The notes below the pieces were generated by a model. The model was not told the DNA's origin and searched no databases. It was given only the letters and a program-made list of their open reading frames with translations. A DNA stretch of 54,958 nucleotides from Pirellula sp. (lineage in GTDB: Bacteria > Planctomycetota > Planctomycetia > Pirellulales > Lacipirellulaceae), in NCBI GenBank assembly GCA_013822725.1, contig PNKX01000029.1, positions 1 through 54,958 of the forward strand, in the 5' to 3' direction. The position numbers were made by a program, and so were the translations under genes. This document shows positions 34,553 through 43,268 of the stretch, in pieces. Position 1 is the first letter of the stretch, and each line of letters begins with the position of its first letter.

Positions 34553-35596
34553 CTACGCCGCCACTCGGGCAGGCGCCTCAGGCGCCACGTTTGGCTGCGA
34601 CTCCTGCAGAGCCGAGGTTGGGGCAGCAAGGGGCTGGGCCTTCTTCCGGCGCAGGCCTTCCTTCACCGAACTCTTGACCGCCTCCCACAGGTAATCGAGA
34701 TGTTCGCGGCGGAATTGCCAAGCTTTGAAGTAAAGCCCCGCGCTACGCGAGCGATCGGCGGAGGGGTCGCTCGTCGGGTTTCCGTTGGCATGCATCTCCG
34801 CCGCCACTAAGTAGGCTTTAGCCGTGCGCCGACGACAGGACCGTTCGCGCACGCCGGGCAAATACATGCGTCGCGCGGTGACCTCGGCCACCTCCTCAAG
34901 CGTGCCGCAAAGCTTGGAGGTGGTGGCGCCCTTATGATTTTTACGATAGAGGCAATGGACGCCGCCGATGTACTGAAACGTCTTCTGCGCATGGACGCAG
35001 CGCAGCCAAAAATCGTAGTCCTCGCAGTATGTCAGACCAAGCGTCCAGGCGCCGACTTCGGCAATCACTTCGCGCCGCATCACCGACGCCGAGGGCGTGA
35101 CGAAACTGCGTCCTAGCATGCTGAGCGGAAACTGCTCCAGGTCGCCGGCTTGAGGCCCCCACGTGCCCAGGATCATCTCGGTTTGGTCTTCGATCATGAC
35201 GACGGACGAGTAGACGATGTCTTTGCCCGACGCCTGCAGGGCGTCGACGCTGACCGTTAAATGGTCGGGAAACCATCGATCGTCCGAATCGAGAAGCGCT
35301 ATGTACTGCCCGGCGGTCTTGGCGAAGGCGATGTTGCGGCTTGCGGCCGCTCCGTAACTCCGATCGTTGCGACTGTAGTCGACGCGATTCTCGGGATGCT
35401 GGCGAGCGAAGTCTTCAACGATGCGCTGAGTCGGGCCGGTCGATCCGTCTTCGACGACGATCAACTCCCATTGACCGTATTCCTGCCGACCAATCGACTC
35501 GAGCGTGGCGCCGATGTATTGCTCGCCGCGGCGAGTCGGCATCACGATCGACACCAGCCCTGGCGTCATTGGGCGTTCAAAACAAATAGCGCTCAT
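34553..35596 (-). CDS. family 2 glycosyltransferase
   Basis: The 347-residue inverting GT-A transferase has VSIVMPTRRGEQYIGATLESIGRQ at the N-terminus, ELIVVEDGSTGPT, the GAAASRN segment, the metal-binding LLDSDDRW and the acceptor-side EDYDFWLRC. The last 100 residues are charged and end in a low-complexity Ala/Pro tail. It probably adds one sugar of the surface glycan made by this locus. It lies between the methyltransferase (21 bp upstream) and the GT8 gene (26 bp downstream), so one operon is likely. An internal ATG at 35569 is an alternative start. Confidence 0.92.
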   Translation of the reverse strand: MSAICFERPMTPGLVSIVMPTRRGEQYIGATLESIGRQEYGQWELIVVEDGSTGPTQRIVEDFARQHPENRVDYSRNDRSYGAAASRNIAFAKTAGQYIALLDSDDRWFPDHLTVSVDALQASGKDIVYSSVVMIEDQTEMILGTWGPQAGDLEQFPLSMLGRSFVTPSASVMRREVIAEVGAWTLGLTYCEDYDFWLRCVHAQKTFQYIGGVHCLYRKNHKGATTSKLCGTLEEVAEVTARRMYLPGVRERSCRRRTAKAYLVAAEMHANGNPTSDPSADRSRSAGLYFKAWQFRREHLDYLWEAVKSSVKEGLRRKKAQPLAAPTSALQESQPNVAPEAPARVAA

Positions 35597-35617
35597 ACGA
35601 ACGATCCACTCTGAGTT

Positions 35618-36298
35618 TTAAAGAACCCAAACCGATCCGCCCAATTCGCGAGGACCGCCGAGTTCATCGACGATCTGGATCACGCCGGGATGGAGGTCGC
35701 AGTAATCGTGACCAGAAATGATCTTCGCTCCGACGCGTTGAGCCCACTCAATATCGAGCTTGGTGTTTTCGTAATCATGCATCGCGTCGAGGAAAACCAT
35801 GGCCGGGGCGGGGCCGCGATATTTGGCGAAGAACTCGTCCTTATCCATGCGAACGCGATCGACGTGCCCGGTTTGTACCAGGTAATGGAGCATCTGCGTC
35901 GTGTGAGCTTCATGAATGGCGGGCGTGACGCCCCAGGGATTCCAGCAGTAGAGATCGACGGTGATGATCTTCTGCTCAGGCGCTTTCGCGAGGGCCATGT
36001 GGGTCGTGGTAACGCCCAGGAGAGTGCCGATCTCAATGATCGGGCCGGAGTACTGGCGGGATTCACGAACCAGGCGCTGGATGAAGGGAATGGCTTCCGG
36101 CTCGATGGTCGCAATCTTGGGATCGAATTCAGGCTGCTGGTAAGTGGAGGCCGCAGGCTGCGTCTGAGCGACTTCTTCGCCGTGAATCCGACGCGAAAGT
36201 TGCCGAACCGGACGAGAGACTTCTCGCCAAACCTTGTTCGCGATGCGTGACGTCACGGGCTTAGCGGTCGACCCTTGCTTTTCGGCGGTCTTGGACAT
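35618..36298 (-). CDS. class I SAM-dependent methyltransferase-like protein
   Basis: The 226-residue protein has a disordered N-terminus and then a Rossmann-type core: PIIEIGTLLGVTTTHMA (SAM loop), KIITVDLYCWNPWG, and the acidic strand AMVFLDAMHDYENTKLDIEWA, then IISGHDYCDLHPGVIQIVDEL. This pattern fits the Methyltransf_24 or cephalosporin-hydroxylase-like group often found in glycan loci, where members methylate sugars. It is first in the minus-strand operon. The short C-terminus (GGSVWVL) is usual for this group. Sugar methylation is inferred from context. Confidence 0.83.
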   Translation of the reverse strand: MSKTAEKQGSTAKPVTSRIANKVWREVSRPVRQLSRRIHGEEVAQTQPAASTYQQPEFDPKIATIEPEAIPFIQRLVRESRQYSGPIIEIGTLLGVTTTHMALAKAPEQKIITVDLYCWNPWGVTPAIHEAHTTQMLHYLVQTGHVDRVRMDKDEFFAKYRGPAPAMVFLDAMHDYENTKLDIEWAQRVGAKIISGHDYCDLHPGVIQIVDELGGPRELGGSVWVL

Positions 36299-36378
36299 GA
36301 GTGAGCCTCGGATTCAAATGCTAGCAGCGCCCTGAGGCGGCGTCGCGCACGCGCCTGGGCAGGGAAGTAAGAGCGGAA

Positions 36379-36408
36379 AAAATAGGACCTCACAGTGCAC
36401 TCGGTCAA
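36379..36408 (-). promoter_or_regulatory. possible promoter of the minus-strand glycan operon
   Basis: On the minus strand TTGACC (36408-36403), an 18-bp spacer and TATTTT (36384-36379) lie about 80 bp upstream of the methyltransferase start. TTGACC and TTGACT boxes for the plus direction occur at 36476 and 36487 without clear -10 partners. Confidence 0.35.
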
Positions 36409-36553
36409 GGTCACTATCAAAGGACTCAACTTCCACGAATATCGAGAGTTGCGCGTGACAAATCGCCAATCAATCTTGACCCTCGTTTGACTATTGCGTT
36501 AGCCTTCCGAACTACGATATTGCCCTACGCGGCAGCGCTCCTCTGGATTCGCC

Positions 36554-37702
36554 GTGACACGTCATACGCCCCATTTCAGTCGTCAATTGCACGTCGGTTG
36601 CCCCAATATCGGCAACCGGGAGCAATTGCTTGCGCGCATTGAGGACATTCTCGACCGTCGCTGGCTGACGAACCATGGGCCGTATGTCCAAGCGTTTGAG
36701 GAAAGGCTTTGCAGCTACCTTGGCGTCAAACACTGCATTGCCGTGTGCAACGCGACGGTTGGACTGGAGATCGCCGTCCGCGGACTGGGTTTGGGCGGCG
36801 AGGTGATCGTTCCCTCATTCACCTTCCCGGCGACCGCGCATGCCTTGGCATGGCAAGGGATCACGCCGATGTTCTGCGACGTCGATCCAGAAACGCACAA
36901 CATCGATCCAGAGCAGGTTGAGCGGCTGATTAGCCCGCGCACTACCGGCATTCTGGGCGTTCATGTCTGGGGAAACGCCTGCGACACTGAATCTCTTGCC
37001 GACATTGCCGCACGCAAGGGATTGCGTCTGCTGTACGACGCCGCTCACGCGCTTGGCTGCGGGCATGGCGGACAAATGATCGGCAACTTCGGCGACGCCG
37101 AGGTGTTTAGCTTTCACGCGACGAAGTTCGTCAATTCCGGCGAAGGGGGAGCGATCGTCACGAACGACGACGAGCTCGCCGACACCTTCCGCAGGTTGCG
37201 CAGCTTCGGCATCGAGAACGGCGACGTCGTCGACGTCGGCGTGAATGGAAAAATGAACGAGCTTTCAGGCGCGATGGGGCTAACCTCGCTCGAAAGCTGC
37301 GCAGCGTTCATCGATCGCAATCGATCGAACTATCTCGCCTATCAATCGGCCTTGGCAGGTGTTCCAGGGTTGCGTCTGTTCACGCCGAGGACGACGGTTC
37401 ACAACTTCCAATACGTCGTCGTCGAGGTCGATCATCGGCAAGCTGGATTGTCCCGCGACCATCTCGTCGATTTGCTCCACGCGGAAAACGTGTTGGCGAA
37501 GAAGTACTTTTCGCCAGGCTGCCATCGGATGGAACCGTACCAGCGACTGTCAGGCGTCGCGTCGCGCTCATTGCCTCATACGGAAAACTTGTGCGGACGA
37601 TTGCTGCAACTTCCGACGGGGAGCGCGATTGACGCTGACGACGTTCGCCAAATTGGCGATCTCTTGCGCGGCATGACGGCTAAAATGCGGAGGGCGGCTT
37701 AG
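36554..37702 (+). CDS. DegT/DnrJ/EryC1/StrS-family sugar aminotransferase
   Basis: This PLP enzyme uses a 4-keto or 3-keto dTDP sugar and glutamate to make an amino sugar. The 382-residue protein has NATVGLEIAVRGLGLGGEVIVPSFTFPATAHA, the PLP-binding DAAHALG, and the Schiff-base lysine Lys191 in FSFHATKFVNSGEGGAIVTND. The N-terminal segment (GCPNIGNREQLLARIEDILDRRWLTNHGP) is typical. The start is GTG at 36554. With RmlA and RmlB in the same operon and no visible 3,4-ketoisomerase, a 4-amino product (as for VioA) is more likely than 3-amino; this is inference. Confidence 0.92.
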   Translation: MTRHTPHFSRQLHVGCPNIGNREQLLARIEDILDRRWLTNHGPYVQAFEERLCSYLGVKHCIAVCNATVGLEIAVRGLGLGGEVIVPSFTFPATAHALAWQGITPMFCDVDPETHNIDPEQVERLISPRTTGILGVHVWGNACDTESLADIAARKGLRLLYDAAHALGCGHGGQMIGNFGDAEVFSFHATKFVNSGEGGAIVTNDDELADTFRRLRSFGIENGDVVDVGVNGKMNELSGAMGLTSLESCAAFIDRNRSNYLAYQSALAGVPGLRLFTPRTTVHNFQYVVVEVDHRQAGLSRDHLVDLLHAENVLAKKYFSPGCHRMEPYQRLSGVASRSLPHTENLCGRLLQLPTGSAIDADDVRQIGDLLRGMTAKMRRAA

Positions 37703-38707
37703 ATGTCGGAACACGACGACGCGCCTAAAGTCAGCGTTTGCATGGTGACCTACAACCAAGAACGCTACATCGCGCAAGCGATCGAAAGCGTCCTCGCGCA
37801 AGAAACCAACTTTCGCTTCGAGATTGTCATCGGCGAAGATTGCTCGACTGATTCGACGCGGTCCATTGTTCGCGAGCTGGCCGAACGACATCCCGACCGA
37901 ATCCGGCCCCTCTTCCACGAGCGCAATCTCGGCGGAAAGCAGAATTTCATGCGAACGTACGACGCCTGTCGCGGCGAGTACATGGCGATCCTCGAGGGAG
38001 ACGACTACTGGATTTGTCCGCACAAGCTACAGCGGCAAGTCGATGCGCTTGACGCCCGTCCCGATTGGGCCATCTGCTTCCATCCCGCCGAAATCAGCTA
38101 CGAAGATTGGAGAAAACCTGCGGGCCGCTGGCCTGAAACTTGGGAGAAGTCGGAGTCGACGATCATTGATCTCTTCGACAAATGCTATATTCCGACGAAT
38201 GCAGCGGTGTTTCGCCATCGACTATTCTCCCGGCTCCCGGAGTGGTTCGCCGATTTGTACATTGGCGATTGGCCATTGCATATCCTCAACGCAGCGCATG
38301 GCAACATCGGATTCCTTCCCGAAGTGATGTCGGTCTACCGCGTCCACGACAAGGGGGTGTGGTCGAGTCTCGATCACGGAACCCAAATGGAAGCGCTCTA
38401 CCGTATGCTCACCGCGGTGGACCGTCATTTTGAAGGGCAATACACGAATCATATCGAGCAATGTCGGCTGAATATTCTACATTTCAGCATCAACCAAGCG
38501 AAGGATGCGAAGTCGGACAAGGAGCGACTGGAGAAGGAACTGGCGACCGTCCAAGCCTCTCTCGATGAAATTCTACACTCGATATCCTTCAAAATTGTAC
38601 GCGAAACAATCCGGCCGTGGCTTCAGCTTTGGCGCGAATCGCAGCGGATGAGAAGCTTGATTGGTTTCTCCGCCAAGAGAAGCAAGCAAGCATCGCGCGC
38701 CGCCTGA
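37703..38707 (+). CDS. family 2 glycosyltransferase with C-terminal coiled coil
   Basis: The 334-residue GT-A transferase has [39 protein letters not shown], the NLGGKQNF loop, the metal site LEGDDYW and [14 protein letters not shown]. The last 70 residues form a charged heptad-like helix ([24 protein letters not shown]) and a basic end. The ATG abuts the stop codon of the aminotransferase, so translation is coupled. It probably attaches the amino sugar or an adjacent residue of the glycan. Confidence 0.92.
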   Translation: MSEHDDAPKVSVCMVTYNQERYIAQAIESVLAQETNFRFEIVIGEDCSTDSTRSIVRELAERHPDRIRPLFHERNLGGKQNFMRTYDACRGEYMAILEGDDYWICPHKLQRQVDALDARPDWAICFHPAEISYEDWRKPAGRWPETWEKSESTIIDLFDKCYIPTNAAVFRHRLFSRLPEWFADLYIGDWPLHILNAAHGNIGFLPEVMSVYRVHDKGVWSSLDHGTQMEALYRMLTAVDRHFEGQYTNHIEQCRLNILHFSINQAKDAKSDKERLEKELATVQASLDEILHSISFKIVRETIRPWLQLWRESQRMRSLIGFSAKRSKQASRAA

Positions 38708-38732
38708 TTTGCGCTATGAACGGCAATGCTCG

Positions 38733-39806
38733 ATGCAGCACACTTACCTCATCACCGGCGGCGCCGGCTTCATCGGCAGTTGTCTGGTGCGACAAATTAT
38801 CGCTGAGGAGCCGACGACGCGCGTCGTCACGCTCGACAAGCTGACCTACGCCGGCAATCTCGATTCGCTCCAGTCAGCGTTGGGCGATGCGCGACATAAA
38901 TTCGTCCAGGGCGACATCGCTGACGTCGTTCTCGTGCGGGAATTGCTGCAGGCCGAGCGACCGACCGCCGTGATTCACTTAGCCGCCGAGTCGCACGTCG
39001 ATCGTTCGATCGACGGGCCCGCCGCGTTCGTGCAGACCAACGTCGTCGGCACGTTCGCAATGCTCGACGCGGCGCGCGACTATTGGAAGTCGCTTCCCGC
39101 CGGCGAGCAGGAGGCGTTTCGATTCCTGCATGTGTCGACCGACGAAGTTTACGGCTCGCTCGGCGACGAAGGAGCGTTCACCGAGACGACGCCTTATTCG
39201 CCGCGATCGCCCTACTCGGCGTCGAAGGCGGCGTCAGACCACTTGGTGCGTGCCTATTTCCACACCTACGGCTTGCCGACGCTGATCACCAACTGTTCGA
39301 ACAACTACGGGCCGTACCAATTTCCTGAGAAGTTGATTCCGTTAATGGTTCTCAACGCGCTTGAGGGAAAACCGCTGCCGGTCTACGGGGACGGCCAGAA
39401 CGTCCGCGACTGGCTGTTTGTCGAGGACCATTGTCGAGCGCTGCGTCTCGTTGCCAATCAAGGCGTCCCTGGCGAAACGTACAACATCGGCGGCAACAGC
39501 GAGCGGACGAATCTCGACGTCGTCAAGCAGATTTGCCGTATCGTTGATCACCTGCGGCCCGATTTGCCCCATTTTCCCTGCGATTCGCTCATCAACTTTG
39601 TGGCCGACCGACCAGGGCATGACCGGCGCTATGCGATCGACGCCGGCAAGATTCGCCGCGAACTCGGCTGGGAACCGCAGCAGACGTTCGAGGGAGGACT
39701 CGCGGCGACCGTGGCGTGGTATCTGGCCAACAGCGAATGGGTGAGCCGCGTCTCTAGCGGGGCCTATCAGCGGGAACGGCTGGGGCTTTCGGGCGAGTCG
39801 CGGTAG
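38733..39806 (+). CDS. rfbB: dTDP-glucose 4,6-dehydratase
   Basis: It converts dTDP-glucose to dTDP-4-keto-6-deoxyglucose with bound NAD. The 357-residue extended SDR has the cofactor motif TGGAGFIG (residues 8-15), [11 protein letters not shown], the catalytic [10 protein letters not shown] (Thr136, Asp137, Glu138) and YSASK (Tyr161, Lys165), [14 protein letters not shown], and [12 protein letters not shown]. The ATG at 38733 gives the family N-terminus [10 protein letters not shown]; the open extension to 38661 overlaps the previous gene. It precedes rfbA by 67 bp, in reverse of the reaction order. Confidence 0.96.
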   Translation: MQHTYLITGGAGFIGSCLVRQIIAEEPTTRVVTLDKLTYAGNLDSLQSALGDARHKFVQGDIADVVLVRELLQAERPTAVIHLAAESHVDRSIDGPAAFVQTNVVGTFAMLDAARDYWKSLPAGEQEAFRFLHVSTDEVYGSLGDEGAFTETTPYSPRSPYSASKAASDHLVRAYFHTYGLPTLITNCSNNYGPYQFPEKLIPLMVLNALEGKPLPVYGDGQNVRDWLFVEDHCRALRLVANQGVPGETYNIGGNSERTNLDVVKQICRIVDHLRPDLPHFPCDSLINFVADRPGHDRRYAIDAGKIRRELGWEPQQTFEGGLAATVAWYLANSEWVSRVSSGAYQRERLGLSGESR

Positions 39807-39826
39807 ACTGTCGGTCACTGCAATAG

Positions 39827-39847
39827 CCGGAGGGCCACGCCCTCCGG
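39827..39847. repeat. CCGGAGGGC hairpin between rfbB and rfbA
   Basis: CCGGAGGGC and GCCCTCCGG flank a 3-nt loop. It has no T-run. It could tune relative expression of the two genes or be a short dispersed palindrome. Confidence 0.5.
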
Positions 39848-39873
39848 GAAGCCCACCGTACTCGCGCAACGCC

Positions 39874-40794
39874 ATGTCGCACGCCACCTACTTCAAAAAA
39901 GGAATCATCCTCGCCGGCGGCGCCGGGACGCGGCTCTATCCGCTGACCCGCGCGACGAGCAAGCAGTTGCTGCCAGTTTACGACAAGCCGATGGTTTACT
40001 ATCCGCTGTCGGTGTTGATGCTGGCCGGCATCCGTGAGGTGTTACTCATTTCGACGCCCGAGGACATCGGCGGCTTTCAGCGGTTGCTGGGCGACGGACG
40101 CGAGATCGGCCTGTCGATTCAGTACGCCGTCCAGCCGAAACCGGAAGGCCTCGCCCAGGCCTTTATCATTGGTCGCCAGTTCGTCGGCAGCGATCATTGC
40201 GCCCTCGTGCTGGGCGACAACTTGTTCTACGGTCAAAACTTCCACGCCATGCTGATGGAAGCCGCCAGCCGACGCGAGGGAGCGACGATTTTCGGTTACC
40301 CGGTGAAGGATCCGCAACGATACGGCGTCGTCGAGTTCGACGCCGCGGGCAAAGTCCTGTCGCTCGAAGAAAAACCAGCCAACCCGCGCTCGAACTACGC
40401 CGTGCCCGGACTTTACTTTTACGACAACGCCGTCCTCGACATTGCGGCGAACCTGCCGTCGTCACCGCGCGGGGAACTGGAGATCACCGACGTCAATCGC
40501 GTTTATCTGGAACGCGGAGCGTTGCGCGTTGAGCGTTTCAGTCGTGGTTTCGCGTGGCTCGACACCGGTTCGCACGAGACGCTGCTGCAGGCGGCCCAGT
40601 ATGTCCAAACGATTGAAGCCCGCCAGGGACTCAAGATCGCGTGCATCGAAGAGATTGCCTTCCGCAAAGGGTTCATCGACGCGGCGCAGTTAGAACGACT
40701 CGGCAAGGCGATCAACAACGACTACGGTCGCTACTTGCTCGACGTACTGAAAGAGCCGCTCAATCCCGAACACATCGTCGGCGGGTCGACATGA
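39874..40794 (+). CDS. rfbA: glucose-1-phosphate thymidylyltransferase
   Basis: It makes dTDP-glucose from dTTP and glucose 1-phosphate, the first step of the dTDP-deoxysugar pathway. The 306-residue protein has [81 protein letters not shown] and [10 protein letters not shown], all diagnostic for RmlA. Length is slightly longer than the usual 290. Its stop overlaps the next ATG by 4 nt. The product may be inhibited by dTDP-sugars, as known for the family. Confidence 0.96.
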   Translation: MSHATYFKKGIILAGGAGTRLYPLTRATSKQLLPVYDKPMVYYPLSVLMLAGIREVLLISTPEDIGGFQRLLGDGREIGLSIQYAVQPKPEGLAQAFIIGRQFVGSDHCALVLGDNLFYGQNFHAMLMEAASRREGATIFGYPVKDPQRYGVVEFDAAGKVLSLEEKPANPRSNYAVPGLYFYDNAVLDIAANLPSSPRGELEITDVNRVYLERGALRVERFSRGFAWLDTGSHETLLQAAQYVQTIEARQGLKIACIEEIAFRKGFIDAAQLERLGKAINNDYGRYLLDVLKEPLNPEHIVGGST

Positions 40795-41696
40795 GCGCCG
40801 TGGGGGGCTATGCGAGCCGCGCTTACGCCGAAGCGCTCGCGGAATTCGGCGAAGTGATCGAGTTGCCGAACTGCGGCGGTGCGCTGCTGGGGCAATCTAT
40901 TGCTGATTCAACGCATCGCGACGCCGTCGGGCCGTACCCGATTTTTTCTTGCCGCGATTGGAGCGGGCTGAGCGCTGATTTGGATTCGCTGTCGGGTCGC
41001 TTTGTCTGCGCGTATGCAGTCACCGATCCTTTCGGGGAGACGAGCGCCGACGAACTGGCCCGCGCCTTCCCCGACCTCTGCTACGCCTACAAGCAACACT
41101 ATGCCGCGGACCTGAGTCGTCCGCTCGATTCGTTCGTCGACAGCCACCACCGCCGCAACATTCGCAAGGGACTCAAGCACGTCTCAGTGAGTCGGCTAAC
41201 CGCAAGCGCGGAGACGCTGGCCGCTTGGCAAGCCCTCTACGACTGCTTGATCGAGCGCCACGACATCCGCGGCATTGCCCGCTTCTCAGCCGAGTCCTTC
41301 GCGAAGCAGTTCGCCGTACCAGGATTCGATTGCTTCGCCGCTGTCGATGCCGAGGGCATTTGCGGGATGACGCTCTGGTACGTCGATCGCGGCGTCGCCT
41401 ACTACCACCTCGGCGCCTACAACGAACGGGGCTACGGCCAAGCGGCGGCGTATGCGATCTTCTCAACCGCCTTGCAGCGGTTTGCCGAGGAGGGAGTTCG
41501 CTGGGCCGCCCTCGGCGCCGGCGCCGGGACGACGGCGGCCGATTCGGGGCTCACCCGGTTCAAGCAAGGCTGGTCGACCGAAACGCGGCCGGCATATCTG
41601 TGCGGTCGCATCTTGCAGCCGGAGACTTACCAGCGTCTGTCCATCGCGGCGCCGACGGGGACGACTTTTTTTCCGGCGTATCGGGCGCCTCGGTAA
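40791..41696 (+). CDS. FemAB/BioF2-like acyltransferase (GNAT fold)
   Basis: The 301-residue protein resembles the FemAB-like or Acetyltransf_6 group: [24 protein letters not shown] (helix with basic residues before the second GNAT domain), [68 protein letters not shown], then RFKQGWST. These enzymes transfer acyl or aminoacyl groups. In a sugar locus it may N-acylate the amino sugar made by the DegT enzyme. It is coupled to rfbA by an ATGA overlap. The substrate is inferred from context only. Confidence 0.8.
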   Translation: MSAVGGYASRAYAEALAEFGEVIELPNCGGALLGQSIADSTHRDAVGPYPIFSCRDWSGLSADLDSLSGRFVCAYAVTDPFGETSADELARAFPDLCYAYKQHYAADLSRPLDSFVDSHHRRNIRKGLKHVSVSRLTASAETLAAWQALYDCLIERHDIRGIARFSAESFAKQFAVPGFDCFAAVDAEGICGMTLWYVDRGVAYYHLGAYNERGYGQAAAYAIFSTALQRFAEEGVRWAALGAGAGTTAADSGLTRFKQGWSTETRPAYLCGRILQPETYQRLSIAAPTGTTFFPAYRAPR

Positions 41697-41803
41697 TTCG
41701 ATGACAACCGAGAAGGCTGAGCGGACCCTTCGGAGTACCTCAGGGTGACTGGTTCTGGACTTTGCCGGTTGTCAAACTCCCCGCCGTTTGCGACAACGCT
41801 GGC

Positions 41804-42445
41804 ATGGATGGAGCCAGTTATCAATCGCTGATCGAGCACTACGAAGGTTGCTTGGAACGGCATGGCGACACCCATTTGGGCGTCGACTGGCCGAACCCGC
41901 GCGACGCCGAGACGCGCTACCGCGTGATGCTCGACGTCATGGGCCCCGACGCCTTCGAACCGGACGTGAGCCTGCTCGACTTTGGCTGCGGGGCTGCCCA
42001 CCTCTGGCAATACATGGCGGAGCAGGGGAGGGCGAACGTCCGTTACGTCGGCCTCGACGCCTCGCCGAAGTTCGTCGAACTCTCGCGCTCGAAGTTTCCG
42101 GAGTTGGAATTCCACTGCATCGACGCCCTCAGCAATTCAACGCCGCTGCCGGAAGTCGATTACATCGTGATGAACGGCGTCCTTACCGAAAAGCGCGGGA
42201 TGTCGTTCGACGCGATGTGGGATTACTCGCAGCATCTTTTGGAGCGAGTCTATCCGGCCGCCCGCCGCGGGTTGGCGTTCAACGTCATGTCGAAGCACGT
42301 CGATTGGGAGCGGGACGATTTGTTCCACCTTCCCTTCGATACGCTGGCCGTGTTCCTGCGCCAGCGGTTGAGCCGCCACATTCGCTTCCGCGCCGACTAT
42401 GGCCTTTACGAATATACTGCTTACGTCTATCGGGAACCGAGGTAA
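41804..42445 (+). CDS. class I SAM-dependent methyltransferase
   Basis: The 213-residue protein has a SAM-binding loop LLDFGCGAAHLWQYMAEQG, an acidic residue after the second strand (YVGLDASPKFVELSR), and a motif IV-like DYIVMNGVLTEK. The later LAFNVMSKHVDWERDDLFH and YGLYEYTAYVYREPR belong to methyltransferases of polysaccharide loci. The ATG at 41804 (MDGASYQSLIEHYE) is preferred to a TTG at 41762. It ends 3 bp before the NeuD-like gene. A target hydroxyl on the glycan is inferred. Confidence 0.88.
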   Translation: MDGASYQSLIEHYEGCLERHGDTHLGVDWPNPRDAETRYRVMLDVMGPDAFEPDVSLLDFGCGAAHLWQYMAEQGRANVRYVGLDASPKFVELSRSKFPELEFHCIDALSNSTPLPEVDYIVMNGVLTEKRGMSFDAMWDYSQHLLERVYPAARRGLAFNVMSKHVDWERDDLFHLPFDTLAVFLRQRLSRHIRFRADYGLYEYTAYVYREPR

Positions 42446-42448
42446 ACC

Positions 42449-43111
42449 ATGGCGGAAGTCGTCATCTTCGGCGTGAAGGATTTTGCCTCGCTCGCCCACT
42501 TCTATTTGCGGCACGACAGCAACCACCGCGTCGTCGCGTTCACCGTCCATCGCGAATTCATGCCGGCCGAGGGCGAGTTCGAAGGGCTCCCCGTCGTGCC
42601 GTTGGAAGAACTTGAAACGAGCTATCCGCCGGATCGAGTGAGCGCCTTCGCCCCGATGTCGCATCGTAAGATGAACCGGCTGCGCGAAGGGGTCTACAAC
42701 GACCTGAAAGGTCGCGGCTATCAGCTAGTCTCCTATGTCAGCAGCCGGGCCACGACGTTTCCCGCAGGCCGCATCGGCGACAATTGCTTCATCCTCGAAG
42801 ACAACACGATTCAGCCGTTCGCGACGATCGGCGACAACGTCGTCATCTGGAGCGGGAATCACATCGGCCACCACAGCGTCGTCGAGAGCCATACGTTCAT
42901 CACGTCGCACGTGGTAATCTCAGGCCACTGCCGGATCGGCGCCTATTCGTTTCTCGGCGTCAACGCGACGCTGAAGGACCAGATTACCCTTGCCGAAGGA
43001 ACGCTCATCGGCATGGGCGCGAACATCACGAAAGACACGGAGCCTTGGTCGCTCTACAAGGCCGATGCAACGCGAGCGTCGAAGATTTCGAGCGCGGACA
43101 TCGACTTCTAG
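42449..43111 (+). CDS. NeuD/PglD-like sugar acetyltransferase (left-handed beta-helix)
   Basis: The 220-residue protein has an N-terminal nucleotide-sugar-binding Rossmann-like part (VVIFGVKDFASLAHFYL, VVAFTVHREF). A left-handed beta-helix of hexapeptide repeats follows (IGDNCFILEDNTIQPFATIGDNVVIWSGNHIGHHSVVESHTFITSHVVISGHCRIGAYSFLGVNATLKD). The catalytic His of the PglD/NeuD family could be in GHHSVVES. It likely acetylates the amino group made by the DegT transferase. It is the last gene of the plus operon. Confidence 0.9.
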   Translation: MAEVVIFGVKDFASLAHFYLRHDSNHRVVAFTVHREFMPAEGEFEGLPVVPLEELETSYPPDRVSAFAPMSHRKMNRLREGVYNDLKGRGYQLVSYVSSRATTFPAGRIGDNCFILEDNTIQPFATIGDNVVIWSGNHIGHHSVVESHTFITSHVVISGHCRIGAYSFLGVNATLKDQITLAEGTLIGMGANITKDTEPWSLYKADATRASKISSADIDF

Positions 43112-43113
43112 CT

Positions 43114-43248
43114 CTCGTTCCCACGCTCCGCGTGGGAACGCTATTCTTGCCGCTCCCGCGGCAACTGCTTTGGTGAAGGCTCAGTAGGCGAGCTGGCCGC
43201 GACGCGGAGCGTCGACCCTTGCGTTCCCACGCAGAGCGTGGGAACGAG
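43114..43248. repeat. GTTCCCACG element, two palindromes in inverted orientation
   Basis: The arms 43114-43141 and 43221-43248 are complementary at 27 of 28 positions, and each is also a palindrome (GTTCCCACGC/GCGTGGGAAC). A third single copy is at 381-405. It separates the NeuD-like gene from the convergent ABC gene. Confidence 0.85.
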
Positions 43249-43268
43249 CATCGGGCATCTAACGAGGC

